Positions 1-9,253 are shown, numbered from the stretch's first letter. The stretch: DNA of 64,000 nt from Hyphomicrobiales bacterium (GCA_900473175.1 UCKM01000005.1:328071-392070), one strand, 5' to 3'. Translations and numbers: made by a program. Notes: generated by a model from the letters alone, not told the origin.

Positions 1-1
1 G

Positions 2-1645
2 AAACCCCAATTCAGCTCGCTTTGGCGAACCCTCTTTGCAGGCAGTGCCAGGGCCCGGGGATCATTGCTTGCCAGTGCGGCCATCATGACGGGGATTGCG
101 TTCGCCCAATGGGCCGGCGTGCAGCAGGCGCAGGCGCAGGATGCCGCCAAACCCAATATTCTTGTCATATTCGGCGACGATATCGGCCAGACCAACATCA
201 GCGCCTATTCGATGGGGGTTATCGGTTACAAGACTCCGAACATCGACCGCATCGCCAAGGAAGGCATGATGTTCACGGACTATTATGCCGAGAATAGTTG
301 TACGGCTGGCCGCTCGACCTTCATAACGGGACAGGTTTGCCTGCGCACTGGCCTGTGCAAGGTTGGCGCTCCCGGCGCGCTCGTTGGCTTGCAGCCGGGT
401 GACATAACCATCGCCCAGGCCCTGAAGCTCTTGGGCTACGCCACGGGACAGTTTGGCAAAAACCATCTTGGCGACAGGGATGAATATCTGCCAACCAATC
501 ATGGTTTCGATGAGTTCTTCGGCAATCTCTACCACCTTAACGCCGAAGAGGAACCGGAAGCTCCCTACTGGCCGAAGGATGATCAGGAATTCCTGAAAGC
601 ATATAATCCGCGCGGCGTAATCAAGGCGTCGGCTGATGGCAAGATCGAGGATACCGGTGCGCTCACGAAGAAGCGCATGGAGACCATCGACGACGAAACC
701 ACGGCCGCAGCCATCGACTTCATGGGGCGGCAGGTGAAGCAGAAGAAGCCGTTCTTTACCTGGATGAATACGACCCGCATGCACCTGTTCACCCATGTAC
801 GCGAATCGATGCGCGGCCAGAGCGGCATGCCCGGCAACGAATATGGCGATGGCATGATCGAGCATGACGGCGATGTCGGCAAGCTATTGAAGGCGCTCGA
901 TGATCTCGGCATCGCCGACAACACCATCGTCATCTATACGACCGACAATGGCCCCAACCAGTTCTCTTGGCCCGATGCGGCGACGACACCGTTCCGTAGC
1001 GAAAAGGACACCAACTGGGAAGGTGCCTTCCGCGTTCCGGCGATGATCCGATGGCCGGGCCATGTACAGGCCGGACAGATTTCCAACCAGATCGTCTCGG
1101 GCCTCGATTGGTTCCCGACGCTGCTGGCCGCGGCCGGCGATCCCGATGTGAAGGACCGTCTGCTCAAGGGATGGCAACCGGAGGGAGCTACCACCACCTT
1201 CAAGAACCACCTCGACGGCTATAATCAGCTCGACTATCTCACGGGCAAGTCGGACAAGAGCGCACGCAGCGACTTCTTCTATTTCAACGATGACGGCGAA
1301 CTTGTTGCGACACGATTCGATGACTGGAAGGTCATCTTTGCCGAACAACGCAAGCCGGGCGGATTCGAAGTATGGTCTGAACCCTTCGTCAAACTTCGCG
1401 TACCGAAACTCTTCAACCTGCGAATGGACCCCTACGAGCGGGCCGACGTCGTTTCCGACCAGTACAATGATTGGCGCGTCAGAAACGACTATCTGTTCGT
1501 GAAAGGCACGCTGAGGGCAGCCGCACTGCTTGATACGTTCGTCGCCTATCCCCCCAGCCAGCGTCCCGCCAGCTTCAGCATCGATCAGATCGAAGAAGCT
1601 GTGCACCAGCAAATCGAGAAGCATTTCGAGGAAACACAGAAATAG
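2..1645 (+). CDS. Arylsulfatase-type sulfatase, exported (5' end outside window)
   Basis: Alkaline-phosphatase-superfamily sulfatase that hydrolyses sulfate esters, probably in the periplasm. After a hydrophobic signal region ending in an Ala/Gln-rich stretch, the enzyme begins with a typical metal-binding start (NILVIFGDDIG). The sulfatase signature CTAGR follows; its Cys (codon 299-301) is the residue converted to formylglycine. GKNHLGD and TTDNGPN supply further active-site and metal residues. The frame stays open to the left edge with no ATG. The only start-like codon, TTG at 65, lacks a ribosome site, and upstream codons encode Arg-containing residues typical of a signal-peptide n-region, so the true start is probably before base 1. 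It is followed by MoxR/Bat genes and, at 8179, by the enzyme that makes formylglycine. The substrate is unknown. Confidence 0.9.
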   Translation, partial: KPQFSSLWRTLFAGSARARGSLLASAAIMTGIAFAQWAGVQQAQAQDAAKPNILVIFGDDIGQTNISAYSMGVIGYKTPNIDRIAKEGMMFTDYYAENSCTAGRSTFITGQVCLRTGLCKVGAPGALVGLQPGDITIAQALKLLGYATGQFGKNHLGDRDEYLPTNHGFDEFFGNLYHLNAEEEPEAPYWPKDDQEFLKAYNPRGVIKASADGKIEDTGALTKKRMETIDDETTAAAIDFMGRQVKQKKPFFTWMNTTRMHLFTHVRESMRGQSGMPGNEYGDGMIEHDGDVGKLLKALDDLGIADNTIVIYTTDNGPNQFSWPDAATTPFRSEKDTNWEGAFRVPAMIRWPGHVQAGQISNQIVSGLDWFPTLLAAAGDPDVKDRLLKGWQPEGATTTFKNHLDGYNQLDYLTGKSDKSARSDFFYFNDDGELVATRFDDWKVIFAEQRKPGGFEVWSEPFVKLRVPKLFNLRMDPYERADVVSDQYNDWRVRNDYLFVKGTLRAAALLDTFVAYPPSQRPASFSIDQIEEAVHQQIEKHFEETQK

Positions 1646-1672
1646 GCAGCTCGAGCAAGCTGCGAACCAGGT

Positions 1673-1704
1673 TCGAGACGCGTCAATCACCTGGCGCGTC
1701 TCGA
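1673..1704 (+). terminator. Hairpin between sulfatase and moxR genes
   Basis: A perfect 10-bp inverted repeat (TCGAGACGCG / CGCGTCTCGA) with a 12-nt loop lies 28 bases after the sulfatase stop and 25 bases before the moxR ATG. No T-tract follows, so it is not a canonical terminator. It could be an mRNA-stabilising stem or an attenuator that sets sulfatase expression apart from the membrane module. The structure is seen directly; its role is inferred. Confidence 0.4.
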
Positions 1705-1729
1705 GAGTCATTCACAGTTGGGGATCGCA

Positions 1730-2704
1730 ATGACCGCTCGCGACGACATTCTCTCGCTCGGCAAGCGCATGGGCAAGTCAATCATCGGCCAAGAGGCAAT
1801 GATCGAACGCCTCCTGCTCGGCCTGCTCGCAAACGGACATCTCCTTGTGGAGGGCCTCCCTGGTCTTGCCAAGACAAGGGCGATCAAGAGCCTCGCCAAG
1901 AATCTGGACGCTGGCTTGTCGAGGGTGCAGTTCACGCCGGACCTTTTGCCCGCAGACATCACGGGGTCCGAAATCTATTTCAGCGAGGGTGGCAAGGGCG
2001 AGTTCAAGTTTCAGCAAGGGCCGATCTTCGCCAATCTGATCCTCGCGGACGAAATCAACCGCGCACCTGCCAAGGTACAGTCGGCACTCCTCGAAGCGAT
2101 GGAGGAACGGCAGGTGACCGTCGGCGGCAAGAGCTATCCTCTTCCCGATCTTTTCATGGTGATGGCAACACAGAATCCAATTGAGCAGGAAGGCACCTAT
2201 CCGCTGCCCGAAGCGCAACTTGACCGTTTCCTCATGCATGTCGAAGTCGGCTATCCGGAAGAACAATCTGAAGCCGCGATCATGCGGCTTGTTCGGGGGG
2301 AGGAGAACGAGGTGAAGGGGAAATCGGCCAAACCTGACGAAAAGCTCGACCCCAAGGCTGTGTTTGACGCGCGCAAGGACATAGCGGCGATAACCGTATC
2401 CCAGCCGGTTGAGGACTATATGGTGGCGCTGGTCTTCGCGACCCGCTACCCGGCAAAATACGACAAGGACCTCGCCAAATGGCTCCAGGTCGGCGTCAGT
2501 CCGCGCGGTGTCATCGGGTTGGACAAGGTTTCGCGTTCCTATGCGTGGCTCAAGGGCCGCGATTACGTCACTCCGGACGACGTCAAGGCGATCGTGCACG
2601 ATGTCTTCCGGCACCGGCTCATCCTCTCCTATGAAGCACATGCGGGAGATATAGGTCCGGACAAAGTCATCGACCGGATCGTTGAACTCGTGGCGGTGGC
2701 CTGA
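1730..2704 (+). CDS. MoxR-family AAA+ ATPase
   Basis: A 324-residue MoxR chaperone ATPase. The Walker A motif GLPGLAKT is at about residues 42-49, Walker B is LILADEIN, and the MoxR-typical ATQNPIEQEGTYPLPEAQ segment with its sensor region follows. The ATG at 1730 is preferred over the TTG at 1718 because GGGG lies about six bases upstream. MoxR ATPases are cytoplasmic and act on von Willebrand-domain partners to mature or insert metal- or cofactor-containing proteins. Here the partners are presumably the DUF58 and VWA proteins encoded directly downstream (2710-6752). This is the first gene of the Bat-like module and reads in the same direction as the sulfatase. Confidence 0.95.
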   Translation: MTARDDILSLGKRMGKSIIGQEAMIERLLLGLLANGHLLVEGLPGLAKTRAIKSLAKNLDAGLSRVQFTPDLLPADITGSEIYFSEGGKGEFKFQQGPIFANLILADEINRAPAKVQSALLEAMEERQVTVGGKSYPLPDLFMVMATQNPIEQEGTYPLPEAQLDRFLMHVEVGYPEEQSEAAIMRLVRGEENEVKGKSAKPDEKLDPKAVFDARKDIAAITVSQPVEDYMVALVFATRYPAKYDKDLAKWLQVGVSPRGVIGLDKVSRSYAWLKGRDYVTPDDVKAIVHDVFRHRLILSYEAHAGDIGPDKVIDRIVELVAVA

Positions 2705-2709
2705 GTGCC

Positions 2710-3675
2710 ATGGCGCGCGATCGCCCGACAGCTCAAACGTCCACCAGCGGTGTCTATGTTTCCGTTGAGGATCTGGTCGCGCTCGAAGCAACGGCGCGGG
2801 ACCTGACCTTCGTTCAGAAAACATCGGTCCAGCAGCCCTTGGTAGGTCGACACCCCTCCAGAATGCGTGGGCGCGGCCTGACCTTCGAGGAACTGCGCGA
2901 ATATTTGCCCGGTGATGACATTCGCACAATCGACTGGCGTGTCACCGCACGGACGAACAAGCCATTTGTGCGAATTTACGGCGAGGAGAAGGAGCGGCCG
3001 GCGCTGATCGTCACGGATCAGCGCACCAATATGTTCTTCGGCAGCCGCCGCGCGATGAAATCGGTAACAGCTGCCGAAGCCGCCGCCTTGTGTGCGTGGC
3101 GGGTGCTGGGCTCGAGTGACCGCGTTGGTGGATTTGTCTTCAACGACTCGCAGGTTGATGAACTTCGGCCGCACCGCAGCCGCGAATCCGTCATTGCGCT
3201 GGCAAACCAGATTGCTGCCATGAACCAATCGTTGAATGCGCGCACGCCTGAAAACCGTGGCACGGACCAGCTGGACAGGGTACTCCAGACGGTCGCCAAC
3301 GTCGCTCATCACGACCATCTTATCATCATTATCAGTGACTTCGACGGACACTCTCCCCAAACGCGCGACCTGCTGTTGCGCCTGACGGTGCGCAACGATG
3401 TGATTGCCATTCTTGTCTATGATCCTTTCCTGCTCGAATTGCCGACCGCCGGCGAAATGGTCGTCAGCGGCGGGTCGATGCAGGCGGAACTTGCCTTCCA
3501 GCAGGCGAAGGCGCGATCGGCGATAGGCGATTTTGCCCGGCAGCGCGGCCGCGAATTGCTTTCATGGCAGCGTGATCTTGGCCTGCCGATGCTGCCCATC
3601 TCTGCGGCGCAGGAGACCGCGCTGCAATTGCGCCGGCTGCTCGGCCAAGCCGCCTGGCGGCAGCGGAGGCGATGA
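2710..3675 (+). CDS. DUF58 domain protein (Bat operon)
   Basis: A 321-residue soluble DUF58 protein. The family core DIRTIDWRVTARTNKPFVR is followed by an acidic stretch and the segment DQRTNMFFGS, and a VWA-like fold lies near the C-terminus (IIIISDFDGHS). DUF58 proteins normally follow moxR in bat operons and are thought to link the ATPase to the membrane VWA proteins. It starts five bases after the moxR stop, and its stop overlaps the next start. No transmembrane segment is evident. The precise biochemical role of the family is not established. Confidence 0.9.
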   Translation: MARDRPTAQTSTSGVYVSVEDLVALEATARDLTFVQKTSVQQPLVGRHPSRMRGRGLTFEELREYLPGDDIRTIDWRVTARTNKPFVRIYGEEKERPALIVTDQRTNMFFGSRRAMKSVTAAEAAALCAWRVLGSSDRVGGFVFNDSQVDELRPHRSRESVIALANQIAAMNQSLNARTPENRGTDQLDRVLQTVANVAHHDHLIIIISDFDGHSPQTRDLLLRLTVRNDVIAILVYDPFLLELPTAGEMVVSGGSMQAELAFQQAKARSAIGDFARQRGRELLSWQRDLGLPMLPISAAQETALQLRRLLGQAAWRQRRR

Positions 3676-4187
3676 TGGATCAGACCCGCCTCGACCCAGC
3701 GACGGAACAGGCGCTGAAATCGCTGGCCGATATTGCCATGCCAGCGCCTGTCTCCTGGATACCGCAGACCTGGGGCTGGGCCATGTTGGCAATCATCATT
3801 CTTGGCTTGATTGCGGTGGCTTGCTGGCGATGGATGAAGCGGCGCAGAGCTGACCGATACCGCCGTGAAGCGCTGGCGATCCTGTCGAAGCTGGAGAAGG
3901 ATATCGGTCGTCATCCCGGTATGGACCAGGCGGTTGTCGAAGCCGTGCCAGCGCTTCTTAAGCGCGTTGCGCTTGCCGCGTGGCCGCGCGAAGAGGTTGC
4001 GGCAAGCAGTGGTCAGGAATGGGTGACGTTCCTTGTTGAAACCCTGCCCGCTGGGAAGCTCGACCCTGATCTCGCCCGCGTCCTGATCGAACTCGAATAT
4101 CGCGATGTCGCCATTGCACCGGAGCAGACCGCGAAACTCATCGCAACGGCGAAGCACTGGATCGAGGGTCACCATGTATCAGCTTGA
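3672..4187 (+). CDS. DUF4381 single-pass membrane protein (Bat operon)
   Basis: A 171-residue protein with one clear transmembrane helix at about residues 33-53, flanked by a short N-terminal segment and a basic C-terminal cytoplasmic domain (WMKRRRADRYRREAL). This architecture and its place between DUF58 and BatA match DUF4381 proteins of bat operons. It begins ATGATG overlapping the DUF58 stop, and its end overlaps the next gene by 14 bases, so translation is probably coupled. It may anchor the MoxR/DUF58 complex at the membrane; that is inferred from position. Confidence 0.85.
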   Translation: MMDQTRLDPATEQALKSLADIAMPAPVSWIPQTWGWAMLAIIILGLIAVACWRWMKRRRADRYRREALAILSKLEKDIGRHPGMDQAVVEAVPALLKRVALAAWPREEVAASSGQEWVTFLVETLPAGKLDPDLARVLIELEYRDVAIAPEQTAKLIATAKHWIEGHHVSA

Positions 4188-5187
4188 TTATCCGTGGCTT
4201 CTCGCACTCCTCCCGCTGCCGCTTCTCGTGTGGTGGTTGCTGCCGCCATACCGGGAGGAATCGGCATCGGTGCGCATTCCATTTTTCGCGGAGGTCACCC
4301 AAGCGGCTGGCATCGCGCCAACGACGGGCTCGCTCGTATCCCGGCGTGGCTGGATCGAGATGCTGATTGGGGCGGCTTGTTGGGCACTGGTCCTGCTCGC
4401 CGTAGCACGCCCGCAATTTGTCGAACCTCCAATCGAGAAGACCGAACCGCAGCGCGACCTCATGCTGGCGATCGATCTGTCGCAATCAATGGAAACGAAA
4501 GACTTTCGCGACCCGGACGGGAACCTGATCTCGCGGATCGATGCTGTACGCACAGTGGTGAGCGACTTCGTGGCCAAGCGTCCCGGCGATCGCATCGGCC
4601 TTATTGCTTTCGGCGATGCGCCCTACCCGCTTGTTCCCTTTACCATGGACCACACCACTGTCCTCGCCATGATTGCCGAGACGCTGCCGGGCATGGCGGG
4701 CCCGCGCACGTCGCTCGGCGATGCCATCGGTCTTGCGATCAAGATGTTCAAGGATACCAAGGCGCCGGAAAAAGTGCTTGTCGTCCTGACCGATGGCAAT
4801 GATACCGCCAGTAAGATGCAGCCGGCTAAAGCGGCAGAAATCGCCAAGGGCGAGATGATCATCGTGCATACGGTTGGCATTGGCGATGCGAATGCCAGCG
4901 GCGAGAACAAGCTCGACACGGTATCACTTCAGAATATTGCCAGCCTGACAGGGGGCCGCTATTTCTTCGGACAGGACCAGAGCGCATTGCAGGACATCTA
5001 TGCCACATTGGACCGCATCACCCCCGCCAACCAGAAGACATTGTCGTGGCGACCGCGTAGCGAGCTTTTTCAATATCCTCTGGGTGCCGCGCTGCTGCTG
5101 CTCGCGGCTTACCATTTCCTCGCTTTCATTGTCGCGCAGCTGCGCGTCCACGGGCAACCGGCGCGCCAGCAAGGCAGTCCGTCATGA
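4174..5187 (+). CDS. BatA-like von Willebrand domain membrane protein
   Basis: A 337-residue VWA protein. Two N-terminal transmembrane helices (about residues 9-24 and 61-77) precede a VWA domain with a canonical MIDAS: DLSQS, a TSLGDAI threonine region and VVLTDGND. A further helix lies near the C-terminus. The ATG at 4174 is chosen because GAGGGT lies just upstream and the protein then begins MYQLDYPW, a usual BatA start. A longer frame from 4105 would add a basic, unrelated leader. BatA proteins sit in the inner membrane with the VWA domain outside and bind metal-dependent partners. Its neighbours overlap on both sides. Confidence 0.92.
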   Translation: MYQLDYPWLLALLPLPLLVWWLLPPYREESASVRIPFFAEVTQAAGIAPTTGSLVSRRGWIEMLIGAACWALVLLAVARPQFVEPPIEKTEPQRDLMLAIDLSQSMETKDFRDPDGNLISRIDAVRTVVSDFVAKRPGDRIGLIAFGDAPYPLVPFTMDHTTVLAMIAETLPGMAGPRTSLGDAIGLAIKMFKDTKAPEKVLVVLTDGNDTASKMQPAKAAEIAKGEMIIVHTVGIGDANASGENKLDTVSLQNIASLTGGRYFFGQDQSALQDIYATLDRITPANQKTLSWRPRSELFQYPLGAALLLLAAYHFLAFIVAQLRVHGQPARQQGSPS

Positions 5188-6752
5188 TAAGCGATTTTCA
5201 TTTCCTGCGCCCGTGGTGGCTGCTTGCGCTGTTGGCCGCCCTCGGCTTCCTGTGGCTGGCATCCCGGCAATCGGACATGAGAGCGCGCTGGCGTGAGATG
5301 ATCGCGCCACAACTGCTTGACCACTTGGTTTCGGATGACCCGGCAAAGGGACGGCTGCGACCCTATCATCTGACCGCAATCCTGATTGCTGTCGGCGCGC
5401 TTGCCCTCTCGGGTCCGACGTGGCAACGGGAACTGCCGCCGTTCGTCCAGGATGAGGCGCCGTTGGTCATTGCAATCGATCTCACCCAGACGATGGACGC
5501 GATTGACGTCACCCCGTCACGGCTGGAGCGAGCCAAACTGAAGGTTCACGATCTCCTGGCGTTGCGTCCAGCGGCCAAGACCGCCATCATCGCCTATGCC
5601 GGTTCGGCACATCTCGTGCTTCCCCTCACGGACGATTCCGCCTTGGTCCAGATCTACGTCAATTCGCTTGCCACTCGGATCATGCCCGTCGCCGGGAAGG
5701 ACACGACGGGTTCATTGAGCCTTGCCGAAAAGACCTTGGCCAATGAGACCACGTCCGGAACGATCCTTCTCATGACGGATGGCGTCGAGGCCGCCTCGCT
5801 CGATAGCATTTCAAAGCGCCCAGACCGGAACAGTCTTGTCATTCTTGGAATAGGGACCGCCGAGGGTGGGCCGGTAAAGTCGGCCGATGGGCGTTTCGCC
5901 ACCGATGCTAGCGGAAGCCGTATCTTTGCAAGGCTCGATACCGAAGCCTTGAAGCGATTGCAGGGTCTCGGGGATGCAAGCGTTGCCACGTTCACCGCCG
6001 ACGATGGCGATGTGCAATGGATCGTTCAGCGCATCAAAACGCATTTCGAACAGAAGGCCGCCGAAAGTGAAACACGATGGCGCGATTTCGGCTTTTGGCT
6101 GACAATTCCCATCGCTCTTCTTGCCGCGTTCTCGTTCCGCCGGGGCTGGGTGGTTCGGTGGACCGGCCTGTTCCTCGCCTTCCACATCTTTGCGGGTGTC
6201 GATGTTTCTCACGCCGCCGATCGGCAATTTGTGGACATGTGGCTCACACCGGATCAACAGGGCCGCCTGGCTTTCGAGCGCGGTGATTATGCTGCGGCGG
6301 CGGCTACGTTCGAGAACAATGAATGGCGCGGCGTAACGCTCTACCGGGCCGGGAAATTCAATGAGGCGTTGGACGCCTTCGCACGCGAGGATACGTCTGA
6401 AGGCTGGTATAATCAGGGCAATGCGCTGCTGCATCTGGGGCGCCTCGATGAGGCAGTTGCTGCTTACAAGCACGCGCTGACGCTGCATAAGGACTGGCCG
6501 CAGGCACAGGCAAATCTCGCCGTCGCCGAAAAGCTGCTTGCCAGAAAAAAAGACGAAGAACAGGAGCAGCAGCAGGACCCCAATCTCAAGCCGGACAAGA
6601 TCCAGTTCGATGAGAAGGGCAAACAAGGCAAGGAAGGCAAGGTCAACGTCGCCGAACAGACGGCGGATTTGTGGATGAAGAATATCGAGGTTAGCCCGGC
6701 CGACCTGCTTGCCCGCAAATTCGCCCTCGAAGCAAGCCGAGGTTCGCGATGA
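5184..6752 (+). CDS. BatB-BatC fusion: VWA membrane protein with C-terminal TPRs
   Basis: A 522-residue protein. It has two N-terminal membrane helices, a VWA domain (about residues 90-280), two more hydrophobic segments (about 300-345), then tetratricopeptide repeats (about 350-455, for example GWYNQGNALLHLGRLDEAVAAY) and a charged Glu/Gln/Lys tail. Many bat operons encode the VWA part (BatB) and TPR part (BatC) separately; here they are fused. The MIDAS reads DLTQT, with both usual serines replaced by threonine. The TPR portion follows the last helix and probably docks a protein client. The start overlaps the BatA stop (ATGA), and the end overlaps the next gene in the same way. Confidence 0.9.
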   Translation: MISDFHFLRPWWLLALLAALGFLWLASRQSDMRARWREMIAPQLLDHLVSDDPAKGRLRPYHLTAILIAVGALALSGPTWQRELPPFVQDEAPLVIAIDLTQTMDAIDVTPSRLERAKLKVHDLLALRPAAKTAIIAYAGSAHLVLPLTDDSALVQIYVNSLATRIMPVAGKDTTGSLSLAEKTLANETTSGTILLMTDGVEAASLDSISKRPDRNSLVILGIGTAEGGPVKSADGRFATDASGSRIFARLDTEALKRLQGLGDASVATFTADDGDVQWIVQRIKTHFEQKAAESETRWRDFGFWLTIPIALLAAFSFRRGWVVRWTGLFLAFHIFAGVDVSHAADRQFVDMWLTPDQQGRLAFERGDYAAAAATFENNEWRGVTLYRAGKFNEALDAFAREDTSEGWYNQGNALLHLGRLDEAVAAYKHALTLHKDWPQAQANLAVAEKLLARKKDEEQEQQQDPNLKPDKIQFDEKGKQGKEGKVNVAEQTADLWMKNIEVSPADLLARKFALEASRGSR

Positions 6753-8086
6753 GCCGGGCATATGGGCTACTGGCGTTCATGCTGTTCATGGGTACGTGCT
6801 TTCCCGTCTTGGCGGCCGAACCGTTTGCGGAAGCAAGTGTCGGCGCCAAGGGCCCGATTGTCACCGGCCAGCAGATCAGCGTCGATGTCGACGTCTACGT
6901 TCCCAATTTCTTCACCTCGCCGCCGCAATTTCCTGTGTTCGAGCTTGAGAATGCGATCGTCACCCTGCCGGACGCCCGCAGTCAGAACCTTAGCAAAACC
7001 GTCAATGGCGAACAATTCTCGGGTATCCGCCGGACCTATTTGGTCATTCCGCAACGAGCGGGTGATTATGCCCTGCCGCCGGCCAGCATTCCCCTCGGCT
7101 ATGCCGCCGTTCCGGGACAATCGACCGCCGCCTTCGTCAATTTACCTCCCACCAAATTCTCTGTCGTGGCGATCCCGGGACAAGGCGATGGTGCAGCCAC
7201 ACTCGCCGCCACGAATGTCGAGATCACGCAGTCGCTTGATCGCGATCCTGCCAGCCTCAAGGTTGGCGAGACGTTGGTGCGCACGGTAACCCTGTTCGCA
7301 CAGGGGACACAGGCGATGATGTTGCCGCAGCCGCGCTTCGATGTACCTGCAGGCGTCAAACTCTATGCACAAGCGCCGAAACTCGAAGATGCAATCACCG
7401 GCCCGGACGGTAAGTCCGGCAGCAGACGAATTGACCGCGTCACGTACATGATGGAGCAGGAGGGCAAGATCACGCTGCCGGCCCTCGCCATCGACTGGTT
7501 CAATACGGACAGCGCCCAAACACAAATGGCACAGCTTGTCCCGCTGGTTTTGACGGTGAAGGCACCCCCTCCAGTTGCCAACTCCATACCGCCCGAACGC
7601 CTCGATACGGCTCAGCGGTCCGGAGGCGGTGTTTCGCGGCAGATGCTGTTTTTCGCTGGTACGATCCTGCTTGTGCTCGTCGTGTTGGGTGAACTCCTGC
7701 ATCGTCTCCTGCCAAGCCTTCTGCGCTGGATCAAAGCGCGCAGGGAATTGGCGTTGCAGTCAGAACCGGCCCGGTACCGGCAACTTTCTCTGGCGTTGGG
7801 GTCGGGCAATGCAAAAGACGTCTACCGCGCGCTTGATACATGGACGCGAAGCATGGGCTTCCGAACCATATCGGATTGGGCTGCTGCCAGCGACGACAAA
7901 ACGCTGATCGACGCCGTGAATGCCTTTGAGAAAAATGTCTTCGGTTCCGCTCAAGCAGGGGGGCATTCAAGCATGCGTGTGCTCACCTCGGCGATCCTCG
8001 CGTGGCGTGTCCGTTATTCTGCTCGCGTCAGACAAACTGCGGCGACGAAGGAACCCGCTCTTCCCCCACTCAATCCATATCCGTAA
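6749..8086 (+). CDS. BatD-like membrane-anchored protein
   Basis: A 445-residue protein with a signal peptide (hydrophobic core about residues 6-20, cleavage after LAA), a large beta-rich extracytoplasmic region, one transmembrane helix at about residues 293-312 and a cytoplasmic C-terminal domain. This layout matches BatD/oxygen-tolerance proteins, though sequence in this family is poorly conserved. It overlaps the preceding VWA/TPR gene by ATGA. A 92-base gap separates it from the formylglycine-generating enzyme in the same orientation. The beta domains probably act as a periplasmic scaffold for the VWA proteins; this is inference from the family. Confidence 0.8.
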   Translation: MSRAYGLLAFMLFMGTCFPVLAAEPFAEASVGAKGPIVTGQQISVDVDVYVPNFFTSPPQFPVFELENAIVTLPDARSQNLSKTVNGEQFSGIRRTYLVIPQRAGDYALPPASIPLGYAAVPGQSTAAFVNLPPTKFSVVAIPGQGDGAATLAATNVEITQSLDRDPASLKVGETLVRTVTLFAQGTQAMMLPQPRFDVPAGVKLYAQAPKLEDAITGPDGKSGSRRIDRVTYMMEQEGKITLPALAIDWFNTDSAQTQMAQLVPLVLTVKAPPPVANSIPPERLDTAQRSGGGVSRQMLFFAGTILLVLVVLGELLHRLLPSLLRWIKARRELALQSEPARYRQLSLALGSGNAKDVYRALDTWTRSMGFRTISDWAAASDDKTLIDAVNAFEKNVFGSAQAGGHSSMRVLTSAILAWRVRYSARVRQTAATKEPALPPLNPYP

Positions 8087-8178
8087 GTTGGAAATCGCGC
8101 GTTTGTAACCGTAACGTACTTCAGTCATAATTGATTACCCACGATGCTCGCACCAATTGCATTTGGAGGCCGGATAGA

Positions 8179-9147
8179 ATGACAGTTGTAGCTCAGCACG
8201 AGAAACCCGACGACAAGTCGAAATCGGAGAATGGTCTCGTCTGGATACCTGGAAAAACCTTTTTGATGGGTTCGGACAAGCATTACCCCGAAGAAGCGCC
8301 TGTTCATCCGGTCAAGGTGGACGGATTCTGGATCGATGCGACGCCCGTGACCAATCGCCAGTTCGGGGCGTTCGTCGAGGCAACTGGATATGTGACCTTC
8401 GCCGAAATAGCGCCTGACCCGAAAGACTATCCTGGTGCCCTTCCCCACATGCTCAAGGCGGGATCATTGATGTTCGACCCGCCGAGCCGGCCGGTCACAA
8501 GTCCCGATATCTCGCAGTGGTGGACGTTCAAGTTCGGTGCAGATTGGAAACATCCTTACGGTCGCCGAAGCGATCTTCGCGGCAAGCTCGATCATCCGGT
8601 CGTGCATGTCGCCTTCAAGGACGCCAAAGCCTACGCGGAATGGGCGGGCAAGGAGCTGCCTACTGAAGCCGAGTGGGAACTTGCGGCGCGGGGCGGCCTG
8701 GAGGACGCGGAATTCGCCTGGGGCGACGAGCTCAAGCCCGGCGGCCGGCAAATGGCCAATACCTGGCAAGGCATATTTCCCCATCAAAACCTTCGCTCCC
8801 AAGGCGACGACCGGACATCGCCCGTCCACCGTTATCCCCCCAATGGCTATGGCGTTTACGACATGATCGGGAACGTGTGGGAGTGGACGGGCGATTTCTG
8901 GTCGACTCGCCATCCCGAGCCGGAGGCAAAGGCCTGCTGCATTCCGGTAAACCCCCGCGGCGGGACGATCGAAGCGAGTTACGATCCGCATTTGCCCAAT
9001 ATTCGCATTCCGAGACGGGTGCTGAAGGGAGGGTCGCATCTGTGCGCTCCCAACTACTGCCGCCGCTACCGTCCGGCGGCGCGTCACGCCGAGCCTGAGG
9101 ATACCTCGACCAGCCATGTGGGTTTCCGCTGCGTCAAACGTCCCTGA
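8179..9147 (+). CDS. Formylglycine-generating enzyme (SUMF1/FGE family)
   Basis: A 322-residue FGE-sulfatase-domain protein. The N-terminal part reads WIPGKTFLMGSD and DGFWIDATPVTNRQFGAFV. The C-terminal core has GNVWEWTGDFW, LKGGSHLCAPNYCRRYRPAAR and a terminal TSHVGFRCV. The two cysteines in the HLCAPNYC segment are in the place of the copper/active-site cysteines of aerobic FGE. It oxidises the cysteine of the C-x-P/A-x-R motif in unfolded sulfatases to formylglycine. The ATG at 8179 has GGAGG nine bases upstream; an earlier TTG at 8131 is less likely. It is at the end of the cluster that begins with a sulfatase carrying CTAGR, so the pair is a natural enzyme-activator set. Confidence 0.93.
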   Translation: MTVVAQHEKPDDKSKSENGLVWIPGKTFLMGSDKHYPEEAPVHPVKVDGFWIDATPVTNRQFGAFVEATGYVTFAEIAPDPKDYPGALPHMLKAGSLMFDPPSRPVTSPDISQWWTFKFGADWKHPYGRRSDLRGKLDHPVVHVAFKDAKAYAEWAGKELPTEAEWELAARGGLEDAEFAWGDELKPGGRQMANTWQGIFPHQNLRSQGDDRTSPVHRYPPNGYGVYDMIGNVWEWTGDFWSTRHPEPEAKACCIPVNPRGGTIEASYDPHLPNIRIPRRVLKGGSHLCAPNYCRRYRPAARHAEPEDTSTSHVGFRCVKRP

Positions 9148-9253
9148 TTGCGTTCAGCCCACAACACTGAAGGATGCGAGCGCCAGAATTACTGCCGGCC
9201 CCGTGTGAACAGGATTTGCGCTCCGCGCGTGCCTGGCCAGGCAAAGGCGCACT

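Noticed and set aside
62..2929. Long minus-strand open frames across the sulfatase and moxR genes (62-865, 884-1711, 1778-2929)
   Set aside because: They are antisense to clear enzymes with conserved motifs, have no ribosome sites or family resemblance, and reflect high GC codon bias.
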